NCBI GenBank assembly: GCA_034002905.1
Contig: JAVEZQ010000005.1
Span: 70,054-134,053, forward strand
Origin: UBA8914 sp034002905
GTDB lineage: Bacteria > Pseudomonadota > Alphaproteobacteria > UBA9219
Reading direction: 5' to 3'
DNA: 64,000 nucleotides
The position numbers were made by a program, and so were the translations under genes. Positions 33,869 to 43,726 of this stretch are shown piece by piece (the stretch's first letter is position 1; every line of letters begins with the position of its first letter). The notes under the pieces were generated by a model. The model was not told the DNA's origin. It saw only the letters and a program-made list of their open reading frames with translations, and ran no database searches.

Positions 33869-34976
33869 GGATGACAAGCTGGCGTGGCTGGCGCTTGCCC
33901 GAACGGATCACATAGGCCCCATAACATTTCGGCAACTGATCCGGCGGTTTGGAACGGCAAAGGAGGCTCTTGATGCCCTTCCCCGATATGCCGCGAAGGC
34001 AAACAAGAAGTTCACACCGCGCAATATCGCGTTAGAAAAAGCAAGACAGGAAATAGATGCGCTCTCGCATGCTGGGGGCGAGCTCATCTGTGCTTGTGAA
34101 CCGGACTATCCAGAACGCCTGACACAGATCGAAGACGCACCACCCGTTTTGACGGTCAGAGGCCGCCGCGAGCTTTTGCATGCCAATCAAGTCGGGGTCG
34201 TCGGTGCACGCAATGCTTCGCTGAATGGTCGCAAAATGGCAGAAAGCATTGCGCAGACTCTCTGTGATGAAGGCTATGTGATAACATCTGGCCTTGCGCG
34301 TGGTATCGATACGAGTGCGCACACACGAGCCTTGGATTCAGGAACGGTTGCCGTGGTTGCGGGCGGCGTCAATATTATTTATCCGCAAGAGAACACCGCA
34401 CTTTATACAAGGATGTGCGAGATGGGGTGTGTGGTTAGCGAACAACCCTGGGGCTCCGAACCCATTGCCCACCTCTTTCCGAAACGTAATCGCATTATAT
34501 CAGGACTCAGTCTGGGGGTTGTCGTGGTCGAGGCCGCGAAGCGTTCAGGTTCCCTCATCACGGCTCATCAAGCCCTTGAACAGGGCCGCGAGGTCTTTGC
34601 CGTTCCCGGATCGCCGCTCGACCCACGTGCGGGAGGAACAAATGAGCTTTTAAAACAAGGGGCCATTTTCACGGAATCTGGCCGCGACATCATCGACCAT
34701 ATTATACGTATGCAAAGCCGCCCACGCGCTTTGTGTGAAAGACAGGAGGATGATTTCGTTTATGCAGAGGTTGAGGAGAAGGCCCCGGATCGTCATGATC
34801 TTGACACGGCACGTGAAGAAATCTTAATGAATTTAAGCACTTCACCGATAAGTGTTGACGAACTGGCCCGAGGATGTCAATTGTCACTGCCTTTGGTGCT
34901 GTCCACCCTTCTTGACCTTGAGCTGGAGGGGGCTATCGAAAGGCAGCCGGGACAGCGCATTGTTCTAACGGGATAA
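33837..34976 (+). CDS. dprA: DNA-processing protein DprA
   Basis: DprA loads RecA on incoming single-stranded DNA during transformation. An N-terminal helical domain precedes the Rossmann-like core: VGVVGARNASLNGRKMA, TSGLARGIDTSAHTRAL, VVAGGVNIIYPQEN, and SLGVVVVEAAKRSGSLITA, with AVPGSPLDPRAGGTNELLKQGA. A C-terminal winged helix occupies the last ~60 residues. The start is uncertain between ATG 33837 and 33846; both overlap plsY. Confidence 0.93.
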   Translation: MATMRQQQLNEDDKLAWLALARTDHIGPITFRQLIRRFGTAKEALDALPRYAAKANKKFTPRNIALEKARQEIDALSHAGGELICACEPDYPERLTQIEDAPPVLTVRGRRELLHANQVGVVGARNASLNGRKMAESIAQTLCDEGYVITSGLARGIDTSAHTRALDSGTVAVVAGGVNIIYPQENTALYTRMCEMGCVVSEQPWGSEPIAHLFPKRNRIISGLSLGVVVVEAAKRSGSLITAHQALEQGREVFAVPGSPLDPRAGGTNELLKQGAIFTESGRDIIDHIIRMQSRPRALCERQEDDFVYAEVEEKAPDRHDLDTAREEILMNLSTSPISVDELARGCQLSLPLVLSTLLDLELEGAIERQPGQRIVLTG

Positions 34977-34997
34977 ATTTTTATTAGCGGGGTAGAA

Positions 34998-37718
34998 GTG
35001 CCACAAAAAGTTGTGATCGTCGAGTCCCCTGCCAAGGCTAAAACAATCAATAAATACCTTGGCGATGATTATAATGTTATTGCTTCCTTCGGGCATATTC
35101 GTGATTTGCCGACAAAGGACGGCTCGGTGCGTCCTGACCAAGATTTTGCTATGGAGTGGGAGCTTAGCGAGCGCGCAGACAAGCCCGTTTCTGAAATCGT
35201 CAAACTGGCCCAGAAAGCCGACAGTGTCTATCTCGCATCTGACCCTGATCGTGAGGGAGAAGCTATTGCCTGGCATGTGAAAGAAGTCCTGAAAGAAAAA
35301 GGTCTTGCGGAAACTTTGCCGATTCATCGTGTCACCTTTAATGAAATTACAAAGTCTGCGGTTCTTTCGGCCATAACGCATCCACGCGAAATCGACCAAT
35401 CGCTGGTCGATGCCTATATGGCACGACGGGCGCTTGATTACCTTGTCGGGTTCTCGCTGTCTCCGATTTTGTGGCGCAAGCTGCGCGGCTCTAAATCCGC
35501 TGGACGCGTTCAGTCAGTTGCCCTTCGCCTGATCTGCGAACGCGAGGCAGAAATCGAGTCGTTCCACTCTAATGAATATTGGACGATCAAAGGTACTTTC
35601 ATAACGCCGAATGACGGTGAAATTACCGGAACCCTGACTCATTTCGAGGGCCAGAAGCTCGATAAGTTCTCGATCACGTCCCAGCAACAGGCTGACAAGA
35701 TCAAAAAAATTCTTGCGAATTTATCATATCAAGCCAGCAAGATCGAGCGCAAACAAGTGAAGCGCAACCCCTATGCGCCATTCACAACCTCGACACTGCA
35801 ACAAGAAGCGTCTCGCAGACTCGGTCTGGGTGCGACACGGACCATGCGGGTTGCACAGCAACTGTACGAAGGCACAGATATTGCGGGGGAGACCGTCGGT
35901 CTCATTACCTATATGCGTACGGATGCCGTCAGCTTGTCCCAAGAAGCGATCAGGCAAATACGCGGCGTTATCGAGCATGATTATGGCGATGATTATCTGC
36001 CCAGAGAACCCCGCGTGTATCAATCCACGGCTAAGAATGCGCAAGAAGCGCATGAAGCCATTCGTCCGACAGATGCGGGGCGCACGCCTAGCCTTGTTGC
36101 GCCCTATCTGAGTACTGATGAACTCCGTCTCTATACACTTATTTGGCAACGCGCCGTCGCCAGCCAGATGGCAAGTGCCGTTCTCAATCAGGTGAGTGTC
36201 GAAATCGCCGAAGACATTCAAGCGATTTTCCGCGCAACCGGATCGACGGTTGTCTTTGACGGTTGGCTTAGAATCTACCAAGAGAATAAGGATGAAGATG
36301 CATCGGATTCTGCACTGGGTTCTGAAGAAAGCATAATCCCGCCCCTGCAAGAAAAGGATGTGCTGAATCAGAAGAATATCGTGCCGGAGCAGCACTTTAC
36401 CCAGCCGCCTCCCCGCTACAGCGAAGCAAGCCTTGTTAAAAAACTTGAAGAGCTCGGTATTGGACGTCCCTCAACCTATGCCAGCATTATGCAAGTTTTG
36501 CAGGATAGAAGCTACGTCCGTCTGGACAAGAAACGCTTCATCCCCGAAGATCTTGGCAGGATTGTAACAGCGTTTCTCGAGAAGTTCTTTTCGACCTATG
36601 TACAGTACGACTTTACGGCAGATCTTGAAGAAAAGCTGGATAACATCACGAATGGCAGTATCGCGTGGAAGAACGTCATGCGCGATTTCTGGTTTTCCTT
36701 TTCAAAAGCCGTCGAGGAAACGACTGATCTCAAGGTTTCCGAAGTTATTGATGCGCTGGACGAAGCGTTAGGTCCGCATTTCTTCCCGATACATGAGGAT
36801 GGAGTTGATCCACGCAAATGTACCCAGTGCGCCGACGGACGCATGGGCCTCAAGCTTGGAAAGTTTGGCGCTTTTATTGGATGCTCCAACTACCCAACCT
36901 GCAAAAACACGGCCGCGCTCACGGCGCACACCTCCGAGGCCGCCGTATCTGATACGAATCATTTAGCAGGACCCCGCGATCTTGGTGTTGATCCTGCAAC
37001 AAACCTTCCGGTGACCATCAAAATGGGCCCCTATGGACCTTATGCCCAACTTGGCCCGGCGACGACGGTTTCTTCAGAGCCCGCACAGGAAGAAGAGACA
37101 CCAACAAAAGGTTCAAAGAAAAAGAAGAAAGCACCTGCAGAAAAACCAAAGCGCGTTTCTTTACCAAAGGGAATGGATCCCAACACGATCGACTTGACTA
37201 CGGCGATCAAACTTCTGTCTTTGCCCCGTGAAATCGGCAAACACCCGGAAACAGGCGAAATGATCACGGCCACCATTGGTCGCTATGGCCCCTATCTTCA
37301 AATGGGTGCCCTATCCCGTAGCCTGCCGGACACGGATGATTTGCTTACAATTGGGCTCAATCGTGCGGTTGTCCTGTTTGCAGAACCAAGCAAAGCGCGC
37401 AAGCGGCCCAGTGCCACCGCTAAAAATCTTGGAGATCACCCCAAAGATAGCAAGCCGATCACGTTAAATAGTGGACGCTTTGGACCCTATGTCAAATGGG
37501 GACGGACGATGGCAACCGTGACCAAAGCCTATGATCCTGAGAGCTTGACACTTGAACAAGCTGTTGAAATCATCGAAACGAAGCTTGCAAAGGTGGCCGT
37601 CCCAAAAGCCAAGGCCTCTAAAAAACCCAAGGGTTCCAAGAAAACGGAAGCCGAAACAAAAAGCGCCTCCGCTTCAAAAGCCAAAACATCAAAGACCAAG
37701 GCGAAGAAAAGCTCTTAG
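34998..37718 (+). CDS. topA: DNA topoisomerase I
   Basis: A type IA topoisomerase that relaxes negative supercoils. The Toprim domain opens VVIVESPAKAKTINKYLG and has SDPDREGEAIAWH; the catalytic tyrosine is Y305 in ITYMRTDAVS. One CxxC zinc ribbon (KCTQCADGRMGLK ... GCSNYPTCKN) is followed by repeats of the C-terminal type containing GRYGPYLQ and GRFGPYVKWG, and a lysine/alanine/serine-rich tail. The GTG start at 34998 follows AGCGGGGT. The tail is typical of alphaproteobacterial TopA. Confidence 0.96.
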   Translation: MPQKVVIVESPAKAKTINKYLGDDYNVIASFGHIRDLPTKDGSVRPDQDFAMEWELSERADKPVSEIVKLAQKADSVYLASDPDREGEAIAWHVKEVLKEKGLAETLPIHRVTFNEITKSAVLSAITHPREIDQSLVDAYMARRALDYLVGFSLSPILWRKLRGSKSAGRVQSVALRLICEREAEIESFHSNEYWTIKGTFITPNDGEITGTLTHFEGQKLDKFSITSQQQADKIKKILANLSYQASKIERKQVKRNPYAPFTTSTLQQEASRRLGLGATRTMRVAQQLYEGTDIAGETVGLITYMRTDAVSLSQEAIRQIRGVIEHDYGDDYLPREPRVYQSTAKNAQEAHEAIRPTDAGRTPSLVAPYLSTDELRLYTLIWQRAVASQMASAVLNQVSVEIAEDIQAIFRATGSTVVFDGWLRIYQENKDEDASDSALGSEESIIPPLQEKDVLNQKNIVPEQHFTQPPPRYSEASLVKKLEELGIGRPSTYASIMQVLQDRSYVRLDKKRFIPEDLGRIVTAFLEKFFSTYVQYDFTADLEEKLDNITNGSIAWKNVMRDFWFSFSKAVEETTDLKVSEVIDALDEALGPHFFPIHEDGVDPRKCTQCADGRMGLKLGKFGAFIGCSNYPTCKNTAALTAHTSEAAVSDTNHLAGPRDLGVDPATNLPVTIKMGPYGPYAQLGPATTVSSEPAQEEETPTKGSKKKKKAPAEKPKRVSLPKGMDPNTIDLTTAIKLLSLPREIGKHPETGEMITATIGRYGPYLQMGALSRSLPDTDDLLTIGLNRAVVLFAEPSKARKRPSATAKNLGDHPKDSKPITLNSGRFGPYVKWGRTMATVTKAYDPESLTLEQAVEIIETKLAKVAVPKAKASKKPKGSKKTEAETKSASASKAKTSKTKAKKSS

Positions 37719-37824
37719 TTCTATTGCGACAAAGATCACCGTTTCATGCGTATATCGTTTGACAAACGCGCCAGCGTACCTAAAGTATCCCTATCATCTT
37801 GATGAAACATGGGATTGAGTAAGA

Positions 37825-38955
37825 ATGAGCTCGGAAAATGATGACGGCCCTTGGGGTGCGCCAAGCGACCAAGGTAACGCCAAGAAAGATCAGCGAAAAG
37901 ACAGAATTATTCCCCCATGGATGGGAAAAGATTCTGGCCAACCTGAAGGTGGCCCCACTCCTACGCCTCCCCAATTTGATGACATCTTAAACGGTGCCAA
38001 AGATTATCTGAACCGCTATAAGCCCGAAAGCAATTTGCACGCCTTCCTTCTTCTCGTCGGTGCGCTTGTTACCCTTTGGCTGTTGAGCGGTTTTTATATG
38101 GTGGGGACCAACCAACTTGGTGTTGTGATGCGCTTTGGCGGCTTTCACCACACGGACGACCCGGGTTTGCGCTATCACCTTCCCGCCCCGATTGAAGAAG
38201 TTCTTCTGCCCATCGTTACCGCGCAGAACGAAATCCAGATTGGTTTCCGTGGCTCTTCGCGTTCTACCGAAAGTGCTCGTTCGGTGCCTGAAGAAAGCAT
38301 GATGCTCACGCAGGATGAAAACCTGATCAATGTTCAATTTGCGGTTTTTTGGCGCATCAAAGAGGTCAACAACTATTTGTTTGAAATCCGCGATCCCGAA
38401 CTCACCATCAAAATGGCGGCCGAAAGCGTTATGCGTGAAGTGATCGGGCAAAACAAACTCCAATTTGCCCTGACCGAAGGACGGGGGCAAATCGCCGAAG
38501 AGGCTCGCGAGAGACTGCAGAATCTAGTTGATGAATACAAAACGGGTGTAACCATAACCCAAATCAACCTACAGACAGTTGCTGTTCCCGATGATGTCAA
38601 GGCAGCTTTCCAAGACGTTGTCAACGCAAGGCTGGACATGGAGCGTTTCCAAAATCAGGCCGCCGCGCATGTCAACAAGGTAATTCCCGAATCCAAGGGA
38701 GAAGCTGCCAAACTTCTGCAAGAAGCCAAAGCCTATCGCGACCAGAAAATCGCAGTAGCCAAGGGCGATGCCGAACGTTTTGAAGAAGTTCTGACTGCTT
38801 ATAACGGTTCAAAAGATGTAACGAAAAAAAGGCTATATCTGGAAACTATGGAAGAGATTCTCTCGCACGCCAACAAAATCATCACAGATAAATCACCCGC
38901 AACTTTTCCAATCTATCCCCTTCAGGATATGATGCAAAAGAACAAGGGGGAATGA
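37825..38955 (+). CDS. hflK: FtsH modulator HflK
   Basis: An SPFH-domain membrane protein that forms a cage around FtsH with HflC and tunes membrane proteolysis. The proline/glycine-rich cytoplasmic N-terminus is followed by one helix (AFLLLVGALVTLWLLSGFYMV) and an SPFH domain starting GTNQLGVVMRFGGFHHTDDPG. A long coiled region (RLDMERFQNQAAAHVNKVIPE) follows. The hflC start is four bases beyond its stop. Confidence 0.94.
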   Translation: MSSENDDGPWGAPSDQGNAKKDQRKDRIIPPWMGKDSGQPEGGPTPTPPQFDDILNGAKDYLNRYKPESNLHAFLLLVGALVTLWLLSGFYMVGTNQLGVVMRFGGFHHTDDPGLRYHLPAPIEEVLLPIVTAQNEIQIGFRGSSRSTESARSVPEESMMLTQDENLINVQFAVFWRIKEVNNYLFEIRDPELTIKMAAESVMREVIGQNKLQFALTEGRGQIAEEARERLQNLVDEYKTGVTITQINLQTVAVPDDVKAAFQDVVNARLDMERFQNQAAAHVNKVIPESKGEAAKLLQEAKAYRDQKIAVAKGDAERFEEVLTAYNGSKDVTKKRLYLETMEEILSHANKIITDKSPATFPIYPLQDMMQKNKGE

Positions 38956-38959
38956 GGCT

Positions 38960-39832
38960 ATGACCCATAACAACAAACCTTTTATCATCTTTTTTAGTTT
39001 CCTCTTTGTGCTGCTCGCTGCACTGAATAGCTATTTTGTTGTGCGACAAACGGAACAGGCTATTGTCTTTCAGTTCCGCGATGTTGTCCGCGTCGTGAGT
39101 GAACCGGGGCTCCATCTCAAAGTTCCCTTTTTTCAAACGGTGCAGAATTTCGAGCGACGTGTTCTGGCTGTCGATGCTCCATCTCAGGAAATCATGCTAG
39201 CCGAGCAAAAACCTTTGGAGGTCGATGCCTTCGCACGCTATCGGATTACCAATCCCCTGCTTTTTTTCCAAAGGTTGAAGGATGAACGTATAGCCAACGA
39301 TCGGTTGGGCAGCATGTTGAACTCTACCCTCAGAAGCGTTCTGGGTCGCGTTAAGCTTGCGGTTCTGCTCTCTTCGGATCGTGTAAGTGTCATGAGCGAT
39401 ATTTCCAAACAACTCAACAACGAAGCCGTTGACTTTGGCGTGGAGATCATCGACGTCCGCATTCGCCGGACTGATCTGCCTCAAAAAACAAGCGCTGCCG
39501 TTTTTGCGCGCATGCGTTCGGAACGTGAACAGGAAGCCGCACAAATTCGGGCCCAAGGGCAACAGGAAGCCGTCCAAACCACATCTGATGCAAACCGTCA
39601 GGCAACGATCATTCTCGCCGAAGCCCAAGGTGAAGCGGAAAAAATCAAAGGTGAAGGCGATCGCAAAGCCCTTCAGGTTATGGCGCAAGCTACCAATAAA
39701 GACCCCGAATTTTATGGTTTCTGGCGGTCTATGCAGGCCTATCGGGAGGGTTTGAAATCCCATAACACAACCTACATCTTGAATCCTGAAGGTGAGTTCT
39801 TTAAATATTTTGATGCCAAATCAAACAAGTAG
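38960..39832 (+). CDS. hflC: FtsH modulator HflC
   Basis: Partner of HflK. An N-terminal membrane helix (PFIIFFSFLFVLLAALNSYFVV) is followed by the SPFH domain (QTEQAIVFQFRDVVRV), DVRIRRTDLP and the Ala/Gln/Glu-rich EREQEAAQIRAQGQQEA coiled coil. The C-terminal MQAYREGL and TYILNPEGEFFKYF are diagnostic. 290 residues. Confidence 0.94.
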   Translation: MTHNNKPFIIFFSFLFVLLAALNSYFVVRQTEQAIVFQFRDVVRVVSEPGLHLKVPFFQTVQNFERRVLAVDAPSQEIMLAEQKPLEVDAFARYRITNPLLFFQRLKDERIANDRLGSMLNSTLRSVLGRVKLAVLLSSDRVSVMSDISKQLNNEAVDFGVEIIDVRIRRTDLPQKTSAAVFARMRSEREQEAAQIRAQGQQEAVQTTSDANRQATIILAEAQGEAEKIKGEGDRKALQVMAQATNKDPEFYGFWRSMQAYREGLKSHNTTYILNPEGEFFKYFDAKSNK

Positions 39833-39900
39833 GGCCATAATCCTGCCAGATTTTTATCTAGAATCTTTTTAAGGTTCTGGATTGTAACAAGGAGTGAGTC

Positions 39901-41397
39901 ATGAAAACCTTGCCTCAACGTCTGATTGCCATTCTTGTTCTCTTGGTCTTCTTTATCTCATCGCCCCTATATGCGATGGCCTCGGCACCTGAAGATGGCT
40001 TTGCGGATCTTGCGGAAAGGCTCTTGCCTTCGGTCGTCAATATCTCGACAAAGCAGACCATTGTTCAGGAAATGGATGCGCCTGAGTTCGAATTCCAAGT
40101 TCCGCCGGGGTCCCCTTTTGAGGATTTTTTCAAAGAGTTTAAAAAGCGCTATGAGGAAACCAACCCTCAGGGTGACGAGCCGACTCCCCAAAAGAAACAC
40201 AAAGTTGCGTCTCTTGGCTCTGGTTTTGTTATAGATCCCAAAGGATATGTCGTCACAAATCTGCATGTCATTCAGGATGCAGAGGAAATTACAGTCATCC
40301 TTCAAGATGACACCAACTTGCGCGCTACGGTTGTTGGCCGTGACAAACGCACAGACCTTGCCGTGCTTAAGGTTGACAGTAAAAAACCTCTTACAGCTGT
40401 CTCCTTTGGTGATAGTGACAAGGTACGGATCGGTGACTGGATTCTGGCTATCGGCAACCCCTTTGGTCTTGGAGGCACTGTAACAAAGGGTATTATCTCG
40501 GCCCGCGCGCGCGATATCAATTCCGGTCCCTATGATGACTATCTTCAGACTGATGCCCCGATTAATCGCGGGAATTCTGGCGGACCCATGTTCAATATGA
40601 AAGGGGAAGTTATCGGCGTTAACACAGCCATCTTCTCACCGTCTGGCGGTTCTGTCGGTATCGGCTTTGCAATTCCCTCCGTGATGGCCAAGAATGTCGT
40701 ACAGCAACTCATTGAGCATGGCGAAACCAAGCGTGGCTGGCTCGGGGTGCGTATTCAGGAAGTTACGCAGGAAATAGCCGATAGCATGGAAATGGGCAAA
40801 GCGCGTGGCGCTCTTGTTTCCAGCGTAACCGAAGGCGGGCCAGCCGCAGCGGCAGGCTTTAATGTCGGTGATGTTGTCATCGCTTTTGACGGTAAACTGA
40901 TCACTGAAATGCAAAAGCTTCCGCGTATCGTCGCCGAAACAGATGTCGGCAAGACGGTCAACGTCACGCTTTTGCGCAAAGGCAAAGAATTAACTCTCAA
41001 GGTCAAAGTCGGAAAGCTTGAGCAAGAGGACGAAGAGGAAGGGCAAGCTGAGGCCCCTGCGAAGAAGAGTGTGATCAAGTCTGACAAGATTGACCTGCTC
41101 GGCATTAATGTCGCACAGCTGACCGACGAGCTTCGTAAGAAGTATGATCTTGGCAAGGGCGTCTCTGGCCTCTTGATCGTCAGTGTTCAGACTTCTGGTC
41201 TGGCGGCCGATTTCGGCCTCAAAGAAGGTGATGTAATCTCTCAGGTGGCCCAAGCAGATGTCGTGACGAGCGAACAGCTAAAAGCCGCTGCAGAAAAACA
41301 AAAGAAAGAGGGAAAGCCCCTTCTTATCCTTGTAGACCGGAAAGGCGACCTGCGCTTTATTGCGATACCGCTGGCTGACGATAAAAAGAAGGATTAA
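39901..41397 (+). CDS. degP: Do-family periplasmic serine protease (DegP/HtrA)
   Basis: A periplasmic protease and chaperone for misfolded envelope proteins. The signal peptide covers about residues 1-28. The catalytic triad is H122 (NLHVIQD), D152 (TDLAVLK) and S226 (RGNSGGPMF). Two PDZ domains follow (GWLGVRIQEVTQ and LGINVAQLTDEL regions), with an acidic EQEDEEEGQ linker between them. It follows hflC by 68 bases and closes the series at a strong terminator. Confidence 0.95.
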   Translation: MKTLPQRLIAILVLLVFFISSPLYAMASAPEDGFADLAERLLPSVVNISTKQTIVQEMDAPEFEFQVPPGSPFEDFFKEFKKRYEETNPQGDEPTPQKKHKVASLGSGFVIDPKGYVVTNLHVIQDAEEITVILQDDTNLRATVVGRDKRTDLAVLKVDSKKPLTAVSFGDSDKVRIGDWILAIGNPFGLGGTVTKGIISARARDINSGPYDDYLQTDAPINRGNSGGPMFNMKGEVIGVNTAIFSPSGGSVGIGFAIPSVMAKNVVQQLIEHGETKRGWLGVRIQEVTQEIADSMEMGKARGALVSSVTEGGPAAAAGFNVGDVVIAFDGKLITEMQKLPRIVAETDVGKTVNVTLLRKGKELTLKVKVGKLEQEDEEEGQAEAPAKKSVIKSDKIDLLGINVAQLTDELRKKYDLGKGVSGLLIVSVQTSGLAADFGLKEGDVISQVAQADVVTSEQLKAAAEKQKKEGKPLLILVDRKGDLRFIAIPLADDKKKD

Positions 41398-41417
41398 AAG
41401 GCAATCCTCGATAACAA

Positions 41418-41451
41418 GGCGGGAAGGTTTTGTACCCTTCCCGCCATTTTT
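41418..41451 (+). terminator. rho-independent terminator after degP
   Basis: GGCGGGAAGG (41418-41427) pairs perfectly with CCTTCCCGCC (41436-41445) around an 8-base loop, followed by ATTTTTAT. It also ends transcription toward the convergent plsC. Confidence 0.9.
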
Positions 41452-41466
41452 ATGTCGTGCTAAAAA

Positions 41467-42207
41467 TTACTGGTTATTTGTTTCGGTCTTTTCCGTCGCA
41501 AGACGATTGCTGGCCGTTTCTAAGGCGTCTTCAAGACGCCGCATAACCGCAGAACGGGATAGACCGGCAGGTATGGCTGGTAGAAACTCGATTGTCGCGA
41601 CACCCGGCTTTTTAATAAAGCTATTCTTGGGCCAGAACAAACCAGAATTGACCGCCATGGGAACGATGGGAACATTTAACTCTTGATAGAGTGCCGCCAC
41701 GCCAACCTTGTAAGGCTTATGTTGTCCGGGTTTGACGCGTGTCCCTTGCGGAAAAATCACGATTTTACGCCCTTGAGCCACAGAACGCTGCGCCGCTTTC
41801 ATCATAAGCGCCAAGGCTTTCGCCCCGCCTTTGCGGTCAACCGGGATAAGGCCCGAAGCTTTGGCATACCAACCCCAAACAGGAACGCGCATGAGCTCCT
41901 TCTTCAAAACAATCGAAGGGTCATAGAAAAGGACATTAAGCTTGCATGTTTCCCAAGCCGATTGATGCTTTGCTGCAATAATGCAGGCCCCTTCGGGCAC
42001 ATTTTCCCAGCCAATAACCCGATAGTCGAGGCCTATAATCGTTCTTTCAAAGAAAGTAACGGATGACTGCCAAAAGCGGATAACGCGGATCAGCTTATCA
42101 TGCGGAAGAAAAATGACCCATATAAAGAGGATCGTTGGAACCAGTGTCCAAAAAAGAAAGACGAAGTTAAAGATCAGGGAGCGCACCCAAATTTCAACCT
42201 TTTTCAT
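41467..42207 (-). CDS. plsC: 1-acyl-sn-glycerol-3-phosphate acyltransferase PlsC
   Basis: It adds the second acyl chain to make phosphatidic acid. Motif I is H-Q-S-A-W-E (AAKHQSAWET), the HX4E form rather than HX4D, and motif III is IFPQGTR; PIVPMAVNSG follows. One or two N-terminal helices anchor it. It is the last gene of the ldtR-like-ftsE-ftsX-DUF218 series, 15 bases after the DUF218 gene. Confidence 0.9.
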   Translation of the reverse strand: MKKVEIWVRSLIFNFVFLFWTLVPTILFIWVIFLPHDKLIRVIRFWQSSVTFFERTIIGLDYRVIGWENVPEGACIIAAKHQSAWETCKLNVLFYDPSIVLKKELMRVPVWGWYAKASGLIPVDRKGGAKALALMMKAAQRSVAQGRKIVIFPQGTRVKPGQHKPYKVGVAALYQELNVPIVPMAVNSGLFWPKNSFIKKPGVATIEFLPAIPAGLSRSAVMRRLEDALETASNRLATEKTETNNQ

Positions 42208-42222
42208 ATTGGTTCCTTAGAA

Positions 42223-42819
42223 TTATGCAAAAAGATATGCCCACAAATACTTGTTATATTCTCTCATAAGGAGAGAGACGGTTCCCGGATGTAACCACCA
42301 GTTCTCCAGATGGACTGTGTTGGGCGATACGGGGAAAGGCATGATTTTAATATTCGGCATCTGGCGTTCAAAGATCATCATGCTGCGTGGCATGTGATAA
42401 TGCGCCGTTACCAATATCATATATTGGAACTTTTCCTTCTCCATAAACGCTTTTGTTTCGGCCGCATTCCCCGTTGTATCGTTGGCCGCATAACCAAGCG
42501 TGATGCAACAATCCTTGACCTCCGTTGGGATATCGTCATCAACAACGATGGAGTCTACTGAACGGACCATAGGGTGCACGCCGGAAATCAAAAGCTTTTG
42601 GCCTTTGTCAGCCATAAGAAGATCCAAGCCAGCCTTTACGCGTTCGCTGCCACCCGTCAGAACAACAATAGCTTGTTGAGCGACAAGATTGCTGTCGATC
42701 TGCGGCTGGATACAGGAGGTCACTTTTCCAACAAAAGAGGAAAAACCGATAACCCATACAGTGACCAGTATCCAGATGCCGGTCGTCATCATAAAGCGAA
42801 TGAAGCGTAGGAAAGTCAT
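42223..42819 (-). CDS. DUF218 (YdcF/SanA-like) membrane protein
   Basis: 198 residues with one N-terminal membrane helix (GIWILVTVWVIGFSSFVG) and a DUF218 core: QQAIVVLTGGSERVKAGLDLL, KLLISGVHP, GNAAETKAF and LVTAHYHMPRSMMIF. The His-containing HYHMPRS block matches the first DUF218 protein's FHMPRS. The ATG at 42819 overlaps the ftsX stop by four bases, which favours this start over a longer upstream frame. An envelope role is inferred from ftsX and plsC on either side. Confidence 0.85.
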   Translation of the reverse strand: MTFLRFIRFMMTTGIWILVTVWVIGFSSFVGKVTSCIQPQIDSNLVAQQAIVVLTGGSERVKAGLDLLMADKGQKLLISGVHPMVRSVDSIVVDDDIPTEVKDCCITLGYAANDTTGNAAETKAFMEKEKFQYMILVTAHYHMPRSMMIFERQMPNIKIMPFPVSPNTVHLENWWLHPGTVSLLMREYNKYLWAYLFA

Positions 42820-43709
42820 AGGAACTGCTTTAGTTGTTTGAGGGCCAAAAGACGCGCGGACACCACAGATAGGGCAGTAGCACAAAGTGGAACCAAGGTC
42901 ATTACAAAAACGATTGTAACCCACGACATGGGGGCAACAACGGATAAGCCTCCGGATGTATTCAATATTAGTATGATAACAATTAGGGTCAGTCCAGCCA
43001 GACCAAACCCTGCCACAGAGGCGGGCAGCGAGAGACGCTGGATATGATTTTGAAATTGAACAGCAATCAAGTTATCCGACGCGCCAATAAAATGCATAAG
43101 TTCGATCGTGTCTTTCTGGACGGCTGTTACAGCGCGTGCTATTACGGCCACGACCGTCACTAATGTGAAGAAAGTTAGAATAATCATGATGATGGATAAA
43201 TAGCCTAGTACATTCAGGAAGCCCATCAACGTGTTCATCCAGCCAGCATGGCTGTAAACTTTAACTTTTTGATAAGGAAGAGAAAGGCGCTCCTTGACAC
43301 GATCCGCGCCCGATTGCACAGCTCCTTTGAGCTGGACATCAATTAAAACGGGTAAAGGTAAAGAACGCAGAAGTTCATCGTCTGAAACCCAACTCTCTAG
43401 AAGTCTCTGTTTCTCTTCATCCGATATTTGTTTGACCGATGCAATATCCGGATTTGTTGAGAGCTCCTGCAAAAGCTTGTCTGCCATTTTCTGTCGCTCA
43501 GCCTGTCCCTCACCATTCAGGAACGGAAGTTCCAGAGTCATGCGCGTTTGAAGTTCATCGCCCCAGGCAACCGATGTGCGCCCCAAAGCGGCCTGAGCCG
43601 CCATGGCAAGGCTTCCTAAATAAACAAGCACGGTCATCAGAATGACAAACATCATTCCAAGTCGTTGCTCATGAAAAGCAGTAGCAAACAGGTTGTTTGG
43701 TATAGACAT
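42816..43709 (-). CDS. ftsX: Cell-division protein FtsX
   Basis: The membrane subunit of the FtsEX complex, which regulates peptidoglycan hydrolases at the septum. Four helices are visible: residues ~18-38, and three in the C-terminal half (LGYLSIIMIILTFFTLVTVVAVIARA and two later). The large extracytoplasmic loop lies between the first two. The conserved DTIELMHFIGAS segment, cytoplasmic after helix two, matches FtsX. It is 17 bases after ftsE. Confidence 0.9.
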   Translation of the reverse strand: MSIPNNLFATAFHEQRLGMMFVILMTVLVYLGSLAMAAQAALGRTSVAWGDELQTRMTLELPFLNGEGQAERQKMADKLLQELSTNPDIASVKQISDEEKQRLLESWVSDDELLRSLPLPVLIDVQLKGAVQSGADRVKERLSLPYQKVKVYSHAGWMNTLMGFLNVLGYLSIIMIILTFFTLVTVVAVIARAVTAVQKDTIELMHFIGASDNLIAVQFQNHIQRLSLPASVAGFGLAGLTLIVIILILNTSGGLSVVAPMSWVTIVFVMTLVPLCATALSVVSARLLALKQLKQFL

Positions 43710-43726
43710 TCACCTACCAGCGATTT

